64,000 bases of DNA from assembly GCA_009659925.1 (NCBI GenBank), contig PUXW01000015.1:56869-120868 (forward strand), given 5' to 3'. This document shows, in pieces, positions 42,455 through 50,329 of this stretch. The notes under the pieces are model-generated. The model was not told the origin of the DNA, searched no databases, and saw only the letters and a program-made list of their open reading frames with translations. The position numbers and the translations under genes were made by a program. Position 1 is the first letter of the stretch, and the number at the start of each line of letters is the position of its first letter. Origin of the DNA: Nitratiruptor sp. (GTDB lineage Bacteria > Campylobacterota > Campylobacteria > Campylobacterales > Nitratiruptoraceae).

Positions 42455-42881
42455 TGCCATTTTTCTGGAACTGGGTGAGGATTTGAGTGATCTTGGCGAC
42501 GACTTTGGCCTCAATGTAGTTGAGGGCCTCTCCGGCTTTGCGTGGGCTCATGTTGTAGAGGATGTAGGCGGCGATTTTGGGATCCATTGCCGAGAACTTC
42601 TCCCCAGCCATCTCCGGATCCATTCCCTCGAAATCTTTGGCCAACCGCTTATAGCGCTCTTTCTGGATCTCCTGGAGCTCCTGCTCAATTTTTTGGCGCA
42701 GCTCCTCCAGGGCTTTGCGGCGTTCTTGGATTTGCTGGAGGAGCTCTTTGGAGCGTTTGATCTTGGCCTCGATGGTGGAGCGCAGCTCCTCGAGCTTGCG
42801 GAACTCGATGGCGAGCTCCTTGCACTCCTGGGCGAAGAGGCTAGCCGCGAGTATAGCGGCGCAAAAAGCTCTCGTCGGCAA
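42441..42881 (-). CDS. Periplasmic MotE-like chaperone with MgtE-N-type domain
   Basis: TTG at 42881, with AAGGAG 8 bases upstream, starts a 146-residue product. It has a signal peptide (PTRAFCAAILAASLFA), a long coiled coil (about 22-80) and a C-terminal MgtE N-like domain (FEGMDPEMAGEKFSAMDPKIAAYILYNMSPRKAGEALNYIE). This is the layout of MotE, a periplasmic flagellar chaperone found next to motor genes. It overlaps fliJ by 41 bases and the GGDEF gene by 14 bases, so the three are tightly coupled. Confidence 0.78.
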   Translation of the reverse strand: MPTRAFCAAILAASLFAQECKELAIEFRKLEELRSTIEAKIKRSKELLQQIQERRKALEELRQKIEQELQEIQKERYKRLAKDFEGMDPEMAGEKFSAMDPKIAAYILYNMSPRKAGEALNYIEAKVVAKITQILTQFQKNGNAKE

Positions 42882-43257
42882 GGTTATTCTCCTTCATGGT
42901 CTCCAAGCGGAGCTGCTCCTTGTGGAGTTTGTCCAAGAGCCGCTGGAGGGCCTCCTTCTTGGCGTAGTGCTGGTGGAGCTCTTCCTTGAGCTCCTTTTGC
43001 CGTTGGAAGAGGAGTTCAAGCTCCCGGTCCACTTGGGCCAGCTCCTGGCGCTGCTGGGCGATGAAGGTTTGGCGATGGACCAGGGCGTGGAGGGTTGGAG
43101 GAGGCTCCTCTTCGAGCTGGACCAGGGCGGTATGGAGAGCCTCCTTGCGCTCTTGGAGCTCTTGGATCTCCTGGTTGAGTCTGCCCAGCTGGAGGGAGAG
43201 GCGCTCCAACTCGATCTTCGTCCCTTTCAAGAGGAGCTTCAAACTCTTGCTCTTCAT
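42841..43257 (-). CDS. fliJ: Flagellar export chaperone FliJ
   Basis: The 138-residue product is one long charged coiled coil, as in FliJ, which links the FliI ATPase to the FlhA gate. It lies between the PilZ gene (4-base ATGA overlap) and the MotE-like gene. Sequence conservation in FliJ is low; the call rests on length, coiled coil and flagellar context, since no other fliJ is seen here. Confidence 0.72.
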   Translation of the reverse strand: MKSKSLKLLLKGTKIELERLSLQLGRLNQEIQELQERKEALHTALVQLEEEPPPTLHALVHRQTFIAQQRQELAQVDRELELLFQRQKELKEELHQHYAKKEALQRLLDKLHKEQLRLETMKENNLADESFLRRYTRG

Positions 43258-44315
43258 AGGGTGTTGTTCCTCCTGTTGAGCTGGGCTGCCTTGAGGAGTT
43301 CCCGCTGGACATACTCCATGATCTCTCCCTTGGTCTGTTCGTCGATGTCGACGAAACTTCCCCGAAAACAGAGGAGCTTCGGTTTGAGATCCCGTTCGAG
43401 GATCTTGAAGTGGAGTTGGAAGAGGGTATCATCCAGCTTGAAGCGGAGCAGGAGGGTATCGCCGTAGTGGAGCCTTTTGAGCTCATCGATTCCTCCAGGA
43501 AAACAGACCCGTCCCCCCCCAGCTCCGATGTCCCGGAGCCGTCCGAGGAAGCGTTTTTGCTCTTTGCTTTGGGGATCTTCGATGAAGACCTCCACCGGCT
43601 CATCCAACTTGATTCTGGGATATTCCCGGCGCTGGGTACGGTAGAGTTCAAAGGTGTGGGGGAGCTTGATGAGCACCTTCTCCCCCTCCTGGATGATCTC
43701 TTCCACGGGGAGGGTCAGGGTATAGATCCCATCCTCCTTGCGTACGAAGATGATCTTGACCAGCTGGCCTGGATGGAGTCCTTCTGGAAGCTGGCCATCG
43801 ACAACAAGCCAGTACATGAACCGCTCATCCTTGTCGTAGAGGGCCACGTCGATGGCCTTGTGGTCGAAGATAAGCCGCCCGTTTTGAAAGATCTCGATAT
43901 CCTTGGTGGTGATGAGGGGAATGTAGGGGGATTGGGTGAGGAAGTCCAGCTTCTTGCGCATGTCGGCGATGAGCTGCTGGTCGGCGTTGGGATCGCTTTT
44001 CACATAGAGATCGATGACCTTTTCGAAGGGGGCCTTGAATTCGAGGACCAGCATCGGGTCACGCTCCATCTTCTGGGCATACTCCCAGAGGATCTCGATC
44101 TCCTTGTCGGTAAGTTGGCGCTCCTTGGCGAACTTGACGAAGAAGGCCTTGGCGTTCTTGCTCTTGAGGTAGCGCTGCAGGAGGAAGCCGGTGAGCAAGA
44201 GGATGACGAAGATGAGGACGAAGATGATGACGATGAGGGTGGTGGTCTCCTGGTCTCCATGCCAGTATTGGGTGGCGATTTTGAGTGTCTCGAAACGGCT
44301 CAACTGCTCGTTCAT
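43254..44315 (-). CDS. Membrane-anchored PilZ-domain protein
   Basis: The 353-residue protein has one transmembrane segment near residues 26-48, a middle domain and a PilZ domain at about 225-345. The RRxxxR motif is intact (RREYPR), but the second motif reads DIGAGG where DxSxxG is usual, so c-di-GMP binding needs testing. The middle domain resembles the YcgR N-terminal-like fold that precedes PilZ in motility brakes. It is coupled to fliJ by a 4-base overlap and is the likely output partner of the GGDEF protein downstream. Confidence 0.85.
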   Translation of the reverse strand: MNEQLSRFETLKIATQYWHGDQETTTLIVIIFVLIFVILLLTGFLLQRYLKSKNAKAFFVKFAKERQLTDKEIEILWEYAQKMERDPMLVLEFKAPFEKVIDLYVKSDPNADQQLIADMRKKLDFLTQSPYIPLITTKDIEIFQNGRLIFDHKAIDVALYDKDERFMYWLVVDGQLPEGLHPGQLVKIIFVRKEDGIYTLTLPVEEIIQEGEKVLIKLPHTFELYRTQRREYPRIKLDEPVEVFIEDPQSKEQKRFLGRLRDIGAGGGRVCFPGGIDELKRLHYGDTLLLRFKLDDTLFQLHFKILERDLKPKLLCFRGSFVDIDEQTKGEIMEYVQRELLKAAQLNRRNNTL

Positions 44316-44324
44316 CTCCCCTCC

Positions 44325-45536
44325 TCACTTGGTAATACGTTCCAGGAGCCCAATGACCTCCTCCTCTTTGTGGAGTCTCTTGGCCACCTGGGCGAGATTT
44401 TCGAGGATATCGTTGTCGATGGGGGCGATGGTGGCTCCTTTGTAGAAGAAGCGATAAGCCTCCTCTTCGTTGCCCAGGAGATGGTGGATCACTCCATAGG
44501 CGTTGTAGATCGGAGCGCCGCCATAGTAGTCCAGAATCTCTTGGGCCTTGGCCAGGAGCTCTTGGAGGAGCCCTCCTTGGATGGAAGTCTCCACATGGGC
44601 CACGAATCCCTTGATCTCTTCAATGCGTTCCCGCCACTCCTGGGCCTTTTGAGCCTCCAATCCTTGGGAGTCGACGATCTGCAAAGCCTCTTCAAAGAGC
44701 CCCATCATGAGGTAGCTTTGGATGAGGTGTTGCACGCTCTCTTGGTTGTGAAAACTCATGAGGGCTTGGCGTAGGAACTCGGAGGCGTTGAAGTAGTCCA
44801 GGTAGTCCATGAGTTTCTGGGCGATCAGGGTATAGGCCGTCGCCCTCGCAATAGCCTCCTCTTGCCAGTTGAGGCTGGCAAAGAGTTGGGTGAGGGGGTA
44901 GATCTCGACGATGTCCCGTAGGAGGCGGCTGTGGTAGGAGGTGTCGGTGAATGTTGTCCTTTCGTAGTTGTGGACGAAGGCGAGATCGCTTCGCCGCAGC
45001 GAGAGTTGGGGGAGGTGTTTGTAGACGAAGCCATAGAAGCTCTGGGGGCCGTAGCGCTCCTCGAAGCCTCCAAGCTCTTTGATATTCTCGAGCCTTTGGG
45101 CGACCCCCCACTTGGGGAGGTACTTTTCGATGGTCAAGGATTGGAGGAGGGCCTCTTCCTGGTTGGACCAGTCGGTGTAGTTGCGTACCCGCTCCCCATT
45201 GGCGTCGTGGAAGATCTCATTGGGGTAGATGAGGTCTGTGTCGGGGTGTTCTTGCAAGAGGTGGAGATACTCGTCGAGGGTGTCCTCTTCGAGGATCGTC
45301 TCGGGGGTGAGCCAGAGGAGGTAGGGAGCCTTAGCCCGGCTCATGAGTTCATTGCGCATCCTCGCCTCGTTACTTCCCTCCACGGGGCAGGGAATCGCCC
45401 CTTCGATGGGGGAGGTACTTCCTGCATAGAGGATCTGATCGATGTGGTGGCGGTTGGCTTGAAGGCCGTCGATGAAGTGCTCATGGACCGTTTGGGAGGG
45501 GCTTGGGAGAATACAAATCGTAAAGTGGCCCATCAA
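44325..45536 (-). CDS. Glycosyltransferase-like protein with C-terminal TPR-type repeats
   Basis: The 403-residue product starts at one of two adjacent ATGs (45536 or 45533). The N-terminal 190 residues resemble a GT-A fold family 2 domain (ICILPSPSQTVHEHFIDGL, YLLWLTPETILEEDTL) but lack the acidic DxD metal motif at the usual place. The C-terminal half is helical repeats (KLMDYLDYFNASEFLRQALMSF; EEAYRFFYKGATIAPIDNDILENLAQVAKRL). It leads a leftward operon with PilZ, fliJ, MotE-like and GGDEF genes and is divergent from the two other glycosyltransferase genes. Flagellin glycan assembly is the likely theme. Confidence 0.75.
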   Translation of the reverse strand: MMGHFTICILPSPSQTVHEHFIDGLQANRHHIDQILYAGSTSPIEGAIPCPVEGSNEARMRNELMSRAKAPYLLWLTPETILEEDTLDEYLHLLQEHPDTDLIYPNEIFHDANGERVRNYTDWSNQEEALLQSLTIEKYLPKWGVAQRLENIKELGGFEERYGPQSFYGFVYKHLPQLSLRRSDLAFVHNYERTTFTDTSYHSRLLRDIVEIYPLTQLFASLNWQEEAIARATAYTLIAQKLMDYLDYFNASEFLRQALMSFHNQESVQHLIQSYLMMGLFEEALQIVDSQGLEAQKAQEWRERIEEIKGFVAHVETSIQGGLLQELLAKAQEILDYYGGAPIYNAYGVIHHLLGNEEEAYRFFYKGATIAPIDNDILENLAQVAKRLHKEEEVIGLLERITK

Positions 45537-45584
45537 AATCCCTTTTTTCTCCCAATTTTAGCTAAAATCCCCTAAAATCTTCCC

Positions 45585-45590
45585 TATAAT
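45585..45590 (+). promoter_or_regulatory. -10 box (TATAAT) for the glycosyltransferase genes
   Basis: TATAAT lies 24 bases before the ATG at 45614, which has a good AAGGAAG element, and 46 bases before the ATG at 45636. It is in the 99-base divergent region that also holds the 14-base palindrome at 45555-45568. Confidence 0.6.
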
Positions 45591-45635
45591 GGGAAAAAAG
45601 CTAAGGAAGAGCGATGGTATGCGAATGGATCGCCC

Positions 45636-47519
45636 ATGGATAGCCTGCGCCAGTTGGAAGATTTCGCCCAGATCCTCAACCTCGTCGACCTCACCCGCCC
45701 CCTTCCCCCTTTAGGGGGATGGGCGGCCTCGGCGGATTATATCAAACGGATCTATCAGAGTCTTCAAGACCTCCTGGAGCAATTTGACTCCATCCAGATT
45801 CTCGAATGTGGTTCGGGGGTTTCGACCATCCTGGTGGGAGCCTTTTTGCGCCGCTATGCCCCCAACTCCCGTCTCATCTCTCTAGAGCACGATCACAACT
45901 ACTTCCTTCAAACCAGAAGGGAGCTCCAAGCCCACGGACTCACGGGGCTGGTCGATCTCCATTTCGCTCCCCTGCGTCCCTACGAACTGGAAGGGGGGAT
46001 CTGGTCCTGGTACACCCTCCCCCCTCTCGAACCCGATTCGATCCACCTCCTCCTGGTGGATGGCCCCCCAATGGCCCTCCAACCCCTCTCCCGCTATCCC
46101 GCACTCCCCTTGCTCAACCCCTTCTTGCACCAGGAGTTCCAGCTGCTCCTCGATGATGGGGCTCGGGAAGAGGAGCGAAAGGTTGTGGAGCGCTGGGAGC
46201 GGGAGTATCCCCTACGGGCTCGCTACGAAGAGAGCGAAAAGGGGCTTTTTGCCATCACCCCGTTGCGTCCCAGGTACCGTCCCCTCGTGAGCGTCGCGAT
46301 GCCTACCTTCAACCGGGGCCCCCTCCTGGCCCAGGCCCTTGAGTCCCTCTTTGCCCAACACTATGAAAACTTTGAGGTTATCGTGGTCGATGATGGGTCG
46401 AGTCAGGATCTTGAGCCCTTCATCGCCCCCTATCGCTTGGATCCCCGCTTCCGCCTGATACGCAACGATACCAATCGGGGGAGCGGTTATTCCAGGAATC
46501 GGTGTATCCAGGAGGCTCAAGGGGAGTATATTCTCTGGTTTGATGATGACGATCTAATCCATCCGGCCACTCTCTTGAACTACCTGAGCCTTTTGGAAGA
46601 GCTGGACCAGGAGCCGGATGTGGTCTATGGCGAGCTCCGATTCTTTGGCTCTTCCCAGGGGCGCTTCCAACCCCTGGACTATTTCAAGAGCAACGGGGCC
46701 TTCCAATACCTCATCCTCAAGGAGCCAGGCTCCCCCATCCCCAACCCCTTTACCCTGGTCAGGCGGGAGCTCTACCAGCGGGTGGGAGGCTACGATGAAG
46801 AGTTCACCCGGGCCCAAGACTACGAGTTTTGGGCGAGGGTGAGTCTGGAGGGGGTGGTGAAGAAATTCGACGGATTCGTGGGCTCTTACCGGGTCCATGA
46901 GCGGAACAATTTCGGCCGCTTCGATCTGCTCAGTGCCGATAGGAGCTTCGAGTCCCTCGTCAAGCGCAGACACCTCTGGCACCTGTGGGATCGGGATCTC
47001 CTGAGCCATCGGGGACTCGTGACGGGCTTCATGGAGGGAGCAAAGAAGATCCTCGACTACTTCCACTTCCTCTACTATGGTCTCCACCACCACGACGATC
47101 CCCCGTACCGAGAACTCTTCGAGATTGCCTTGAAGATGGGGAACTTCTCCCTTGCCCGGAAGATGGCCAAGGAGGCCCGGGATAGTACCCTCCTCTCCCA
47201 GTTGGCCCAAGTCCAAGAGCTCACTTCTACCCTCTTAGCCAATCCCAAGCAAGAGCTCCTTGTCCCCTTGCAAGAGCGCTTCCCCCAAAGCTGGCTTACC
47301 TTCTATCTCATGGCCCTTTTGAGCCAGGATTCCACTCAGGCCAAATCCTTCGCTAGGGGGGCCTTCCTGGCCAATCCCTTCGATCCCAGGAGTCTGGAGC
47401 TCATGGAGCGTTTGGGTCTTGGGCGGGAGGCCCAAGAGGCCCTGGATCGATTGGTTCGTATCGAAACCCCCCTTGAGGAGGGGAAAGAGCCTTTCATCGA
47501 GGAGTTTTTCCATGGTTAA
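45636..47519 (+). CDS. Fusion of methyltransferase-like and family-2 glycosyltransferase domains
   Basis: The 627-residue product has an N-terminal class I SAM-methyltransferase-like domain (about 1-210: ECGSGVST at 57-64, SLEHD 82-86, LLLVDGPP 138-145). A family 2 glycosyltransferase domain follows (about 217-440: PTFNR, VVDDGS 250-255, WFDDDD 301-306), then a helical repeat tail (about 450-627). Attachment and methylation of flagellin sugars would suit this pairing and location. ATG at 45636 has a weak ribosome site; the strong one serves the 9-codon frame at 45614. It overlaps the next gene by 8 bases. Confidence 0.88.
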   Translation: MDSLRQLEDFAQILNLVDLTRPLPPLGGWAASADYIKRIYQSLQDLLEQFDSIQILECGSGVSTILVGAFLRRYAPNSRLISLEHDHNYFLQTRRELQAHGLTGLVDLHFAPLRPYELEGGIWSWYTLPPLEPDSIHLLLVDGPPMALQPLSRYPALPLLNPFLHQEFQLLLDDGAREEERKVVERWEREYPLRARYEESEKGLFAITPLRPRYRPLVSVAMPTFNRGPLLAQALESLFAQHYENFEVIVVDDGSSQDLEPFIAPYRLDPRFRLIRNDTNRGSGYSRNRCIQEAQGEYILWFDDDDLIHPATLLNYLSLLEELDQEPDVVYGELRFFGSSQGRFQPLDYFKSNGAFQYLILKEPGSPIPNPFTLVRRELYQRVGGYDEEFTRAQDYEFWARVSLEGVVKKFDGFVGSYRVHERNNFGRFDLLSADRSFESLVKRRHLWHLWDRDLLSHRGLVTGFMEGAKKILDYFHFLYYGLHHHDDPPYRELFEIALKMGNFSLARKMAKEARDSTLLSQLAQVQELTSTLLANPKQELLVPLQERFPQSWLTFYLMALLSQDSTQAKSFARGAFLANPFDPRSLELMERLGLGREAQEALDRLVRIETPLEEGKEPFIEEFFHG

Positions 47520-49167
47520 AAGCTCTGCCGCCTTGATCGTCAAGAACGAAGAGGACCATCTCCCCCGGCTGTTGCGGAGTATCGTCGGGAAGTTTGATGA
47601 GATCGTCGTAGTCGATACCGGTTCCACCGATCGAACTAGAGAGATCGCCTTGGAGTTTGGGTGTCGCCTCTTCCAACGGGAGTGGCAAGGTTTCGCCGAC
47701 GCTCGGAATTTCGCCATCAAACAGTGTCGGGGCTCATGGATTTGGCACTTCGACGCCGATTTCGAGCTCGAAGAGCAGGAGTTTGCGAAATTTGCCAAGG
47801 TTGTGGACCATCTCGACCCAAAAAGCGGGGTGGAGAGCCTCTTCGTCAAGGTGAAGAATTTCGGTCTGGATGGAACGATCAAGGGGATCTCCTCTCAAGC
47901 CTTCATCCACCGCAACCTCCCCCACATCCACTGGGTAGGAAATATCCATGAGGAGCTCATAGCCAAAGAGGCCATGGATTTCGACATCTATGTGAACCAC
48001 TATGGTTACCAGCGGGGGGATGTCCAGGTGGCCAAGGGGTTGCGCAATCTAGAGCTCATCTACAAGGATCTCCAACTTTATAAGGGGGATCCCAAGCGCT
48101 ACCTCATCAAGCTCTTCTACCTCTTTCAAACCTTCGACATCCTCAAGGAGCACCATCCAGAGCGGCTCGAACCTTTCCCAACCTACTACCGCCAATTCCA
48201 AGAGCTCCTCCGTCAGCAGGATCCGGCGAACTTCTTCACCTCCTACGCCAGGATCTACATCGCCGATATCCTCTCCTATCTGGGGCAGCCCCAGGAGGCT
48301 TTGGACCAGCTGGAACCGCTCATTCGCGATGGCCGCTATCCCGATGCCCTCTTCGTAGCTGGAGAGATCCATGAAAAGCTTGGAGCCATGGAGCGGGCTA
48401 TCGATTACTACCTCGACTTCTTGCGTTTCGTGGAACGCTACGAGCGCAACGGCTTCTGTTGGCAGGGGCAGATGATGGTAGTGGATCGCTACCACATGGT
48501 CGAGCCCCTCATAGAGCGTTTGGCTGAGCTAGTGGAGGAAGAGAGGAGCCAGGAACTCATGGAGGGGTGGCGGCGGGAGCGGTTGCGCTACTTCGCCTTG
48601 ATCCTCGTGCGCTTCTACCAGCGGCAGGGCCGGGAGTGGCGGCGTCTGGCGACGAAGCTCAAACGCCTCTATGGAGAGGATGAGCCGACCCTACGCTCCC
48701 TGGTGGGTCTCTTTGCCCTGGCCAACGACCACCAGGAGGTGGTTCGACTTGCTCAAGGGATCCACAAGCTCAATGACAAGAGTCTCCTCGCCAACCGGAT
48801 CCTGGGACTCGAATTATGGCGCCAAGGCCAATTCCTCCAGGCTCTCCCCTATCTTTCCAAAGCGATCCTTTTCAACCAGGACCAGGAGCTGGTTGGACCC
48901 TACTTGGAGGCCCTTGAAAAGAGTGGATTTCGCGAAGAGGCACGCCAATTGGCGAAGCGGTTGGAAAAGTTGGGCAAAATGGAGCTTTCCGCTAAAAAAG
49001 GGATGGCGTGGGACGATAATGAGAGGGTAAAAAAAATTCAGGAGGCGAACAATGGCACTCAAGATCAACTACAACTTTCAAGCAGACTTCACCCACGCCA
49101 ATATGCTCAAAACGGAAGCGGCAGTCAACAAGAACTTGGAGCGACTGGCAACTGGAAACCGAATTAA
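47512..49167 (+). CDS. Family-2 glycosyltransferase with C-terminal helical repeats, overlapping the flagellin gene
   Basis: The start is the ATG at 47512, 8 bases before the end of the fusion gene. The 551-residue product has a SunS/WaaE-like GT2 domain (about 1-230: ALIVKNEEDHLPRLL, VVDTGSTD at 33-40, HFDADFEL with DAD 81-83). TPR-like repeats occupy about 230-505. The frame continues 116 bases into the flagellin gene, so the last 40 or so residues are encoded by the flagellin start region in another frame and look non-native. A short frameshift or loss of the original stop is possible. The flagellin promoter and ribosome site lie inside its 3' end. Confidence 0.85.
   Translation: MVKSSAALIVKNEEDHLPRLLRSIVGKFDEIVVVDTGSTDRTREIALEFGCRLFQREWQGFADARNFAIKQCRGSWIWHFDADFELEEQEFAKFAKVVDHLDPKSGVESLFVKVKNFGLDGTIKGISSQAFIHRNLPHIHWVGNIHEELIAKEAMDFDIYVNHYGYQRGDVQVAKGLRNLELIYKDLQLYKGDPKRYLIKLFYLFQTFDILKEHHPERLEPFPTYYRQFQELLRQQDPANFFTSYARIYIADILSYLGQPQEALDQLEPLIRDGRYPDALFVAGEIHEKLGAMERAIDYYLDFLRFVERYERNGFCWQGQMMVVDRYHMVEPLIERLAELVEEERSQELMEGWRRERLRYFALILVRFYQRQGREWRRLATKLKRLYGEDEPTLRSLVGLFALANDHQEVVRLAQGIHKLNDKSLLANRILGLELWRQGQFLQALPYLSKAILFNQDQELVGPYLEALEKSGFREEARQLAKRLEKLGKMELSAKKGMAWDDNERVKKIQEANNGTQDQLQLSSRLHPRQYAQNGSGSQQELGATGNWKPN
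48993..49019 (+). promoter_or_regulatory. Sigma-28 (FliA) promoter of the flagellin gene
   Basis: TAAA starts at 48993 and GATAA at 49015 (preceded by GAC), a 22-base offset equal to the FliA consensus. The flagellin ATG is 32 bases after the -10, with AGGAGG 6 bases before it. The whole promoter lies inside the coding region of the upstream glycosyltransferase. Confidence 0.8.
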
Positions 49168-49909
49168 CCGGGCAGCCGATGATGCGGCTGGACTCTACAT
49201 CGCTGATCAGTTGAAAACGTACGCTATCTCTGTGGATCAAGGAACGAGAAATGCCCAAGATGGGGTGAGCATTGCCCAGATTGCCCAAGGAAGTATGACG
49301 GAGATCTACAACATTCTCAACGATGTAAAGGCTAAAACGATCCAGGCCGCCAATACCAGTGACGATGATTCTCGCCAAATTATCCAAGAAGACATCAACA
49401 AGCTCTTGGATGCGGTTGGAAAGATCTTCCAAGATACTGAGTTCAACGGCTTGAACCTCTTCTCCTCTGGAGGACCCACTACCTTTACAATCCATTACGG
49501 AGGACGCAAAGGGCAAGAGCTGGTGATCAACGGTGCGACGGCGGCGGTCCGGGCTGGAGCCGATGGAACCAGGGCTTCCACAGTGACTCTAGGTACGACA
49601 AGCTATGTCATCGACGTAACCAGCCAGACCAAGGCGAACGACTCCATCGAGATTGTAGACAACCTGATCAAAGCGGTCGACAAAGAGGCGGCCAAGTTTG
49701 GATCGGCTCAAATCGAGTTGGAGAAGATCATCTCCAACAACGAGACCCTTGCAGTCAACACTCGGGATGCCGAGAGCCGTATCCGAAACATCGACTTTGC
49801 CAAAGAGATGGCCGATTTTACCAAAAACAACATCTTGATGCAATCTGGTAGCGCAATGCTGGCCCAGGCCAAACAGCAATCCCAGCTGGTCTTGCAGCTG
49901 CTGCGCTAA
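49052..49909 (+). CDS. fliC: Flagellin, short form
   Basis: The 285-residue filament subunit has conserved D0/D1 ends (NYNFQADFTHANMLKTEAAVNKNLERLATGNRINRAADDAAGLYIADQLK at the N terminus; AESRIRNIDFAKEMADFTKNNILMQSGSAMLAQAKQQSQLVLQLLR at the C terminus). Only about 100 residues lie between. Campylobacter flagellins are about 570 residues; here the surface domains D2/D3 are mostly missing. Ser/Thr in the middle are possible glycosylation sites. It is controlled by a FliA promoter and followed by a strong terminator. Confidence 0.96.
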   Translation: MALKINYNFQADFTHANMLKTEAAVNKNLERLATGNRINRAADDAAGLYIADQLKTYAISVDQGTRNAQDGVSIAQIAQGSMTEIYNILNDVKAKTIQAANTSDDDSRQIIQEDINKLLDAVGKIFQDTEFNGLNLFSSGGPTTFTIHYGGRKGQELVINGATAAVRAGADGTRASTVTLGTTSYVIDVTSQTKANDSIEIVDNLIKAVDKEAAKFGSAQIELEKIISNNETLAVNTRDAESRIRNIDFAKEMADFTKNNILMQSGSAMLAQAKQQSQLVLQLLR

Positions 49910-49938
49910 GGGAGGGGGATTCCCTCCCTCGATTTTTT
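49909..49938 (+). terminator. Rho-independent terminator after flagellin gene
   Basis: An 8-bp stem (AGGGAGGG with CCCTCCCT) around a GGATT loop begins at the last base of the flagellin stop codon and is followed by a run of six T (49933-49938). It would end the abundant flagellin message before flaG. Confidence 0.85.
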
Positions 49939-49962
49939 AGCTAAGTGGAGGGGTTAGCTAAG
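49937..49962 (+). repeat. Two copies of palindromic TTAGCTAAG
   Basis: TTAGCTAAG occurs at 49937-49945 and 49954-49962, 8 bases apart. TTAGCTAA is self-complementary, so the copies can also pair as an 8-bp hairpin with a 9-base loop in RNA upstream of flaG. The same TTAGCTAA core is in the palindrome at 45555-45568. Confidence 0.5.
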
Positions 49963-49979
49963 GGATCGAGGAGTTTATC

Positions 49980-50327
49980 ATGGAGATTCAGCCTATCGAG
50001 CTCGCCCAAAAGATTCTGGAGTTTCCTGCCCTTCCCGCTCGGGTCGATCGGGGCCATGAGGGTGGGCTCGAAGAGCAGTTCTTGGAGCTGGACGAGTCGA
50101 TACAGCACTCCCTCCTGGAGGATTTTGCCAAGCTCATCAACGAGCGAATGGAGGCCTTCGCCATTGAGGTCCGGATCGAAATTGACGAGGAAACTAGAAT
50201 CCAGGTGGTGAAGCTCATCGACAATCGAACCCATGAGGTCTTGCGCCAGCTCCCTCCCGAGGCCATTTTGAAGATAGCCAAGTATATCGACGAGATCAGC
50301 GGAGTTTTCCTAGAAGAAAGGGCATAG
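49980..50327 (+). CDS. flaG: FlaG-family flagellar filament protein
   Basis: The 115-residue protein has the FlaG core (LINERMEAFAIEVRIEIDEETRIQVVKLIDNRTHEVLRQLPPEAILKIAKYIDEISGVFLEE). FlaG affects filament length. It follows the flagellin terminator and precedes fliD by 2 bases, so it heads a flaG-fliD-fliS-fliT-like unit. No clear sigma-28 site was seen in front of it. Confidence 0.93.
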   Translation: MEIQPIELAQKILEFPALPARVDRGHEGGLEEQFLELDESIQHSLLEDFAKLINERMEAFAIEVRIEIDEETRIQVVKLIDNRTHEVLRQLPPEAILKIAKYIDEISGVFLEERA

Positions 50328-50329
50328 CC

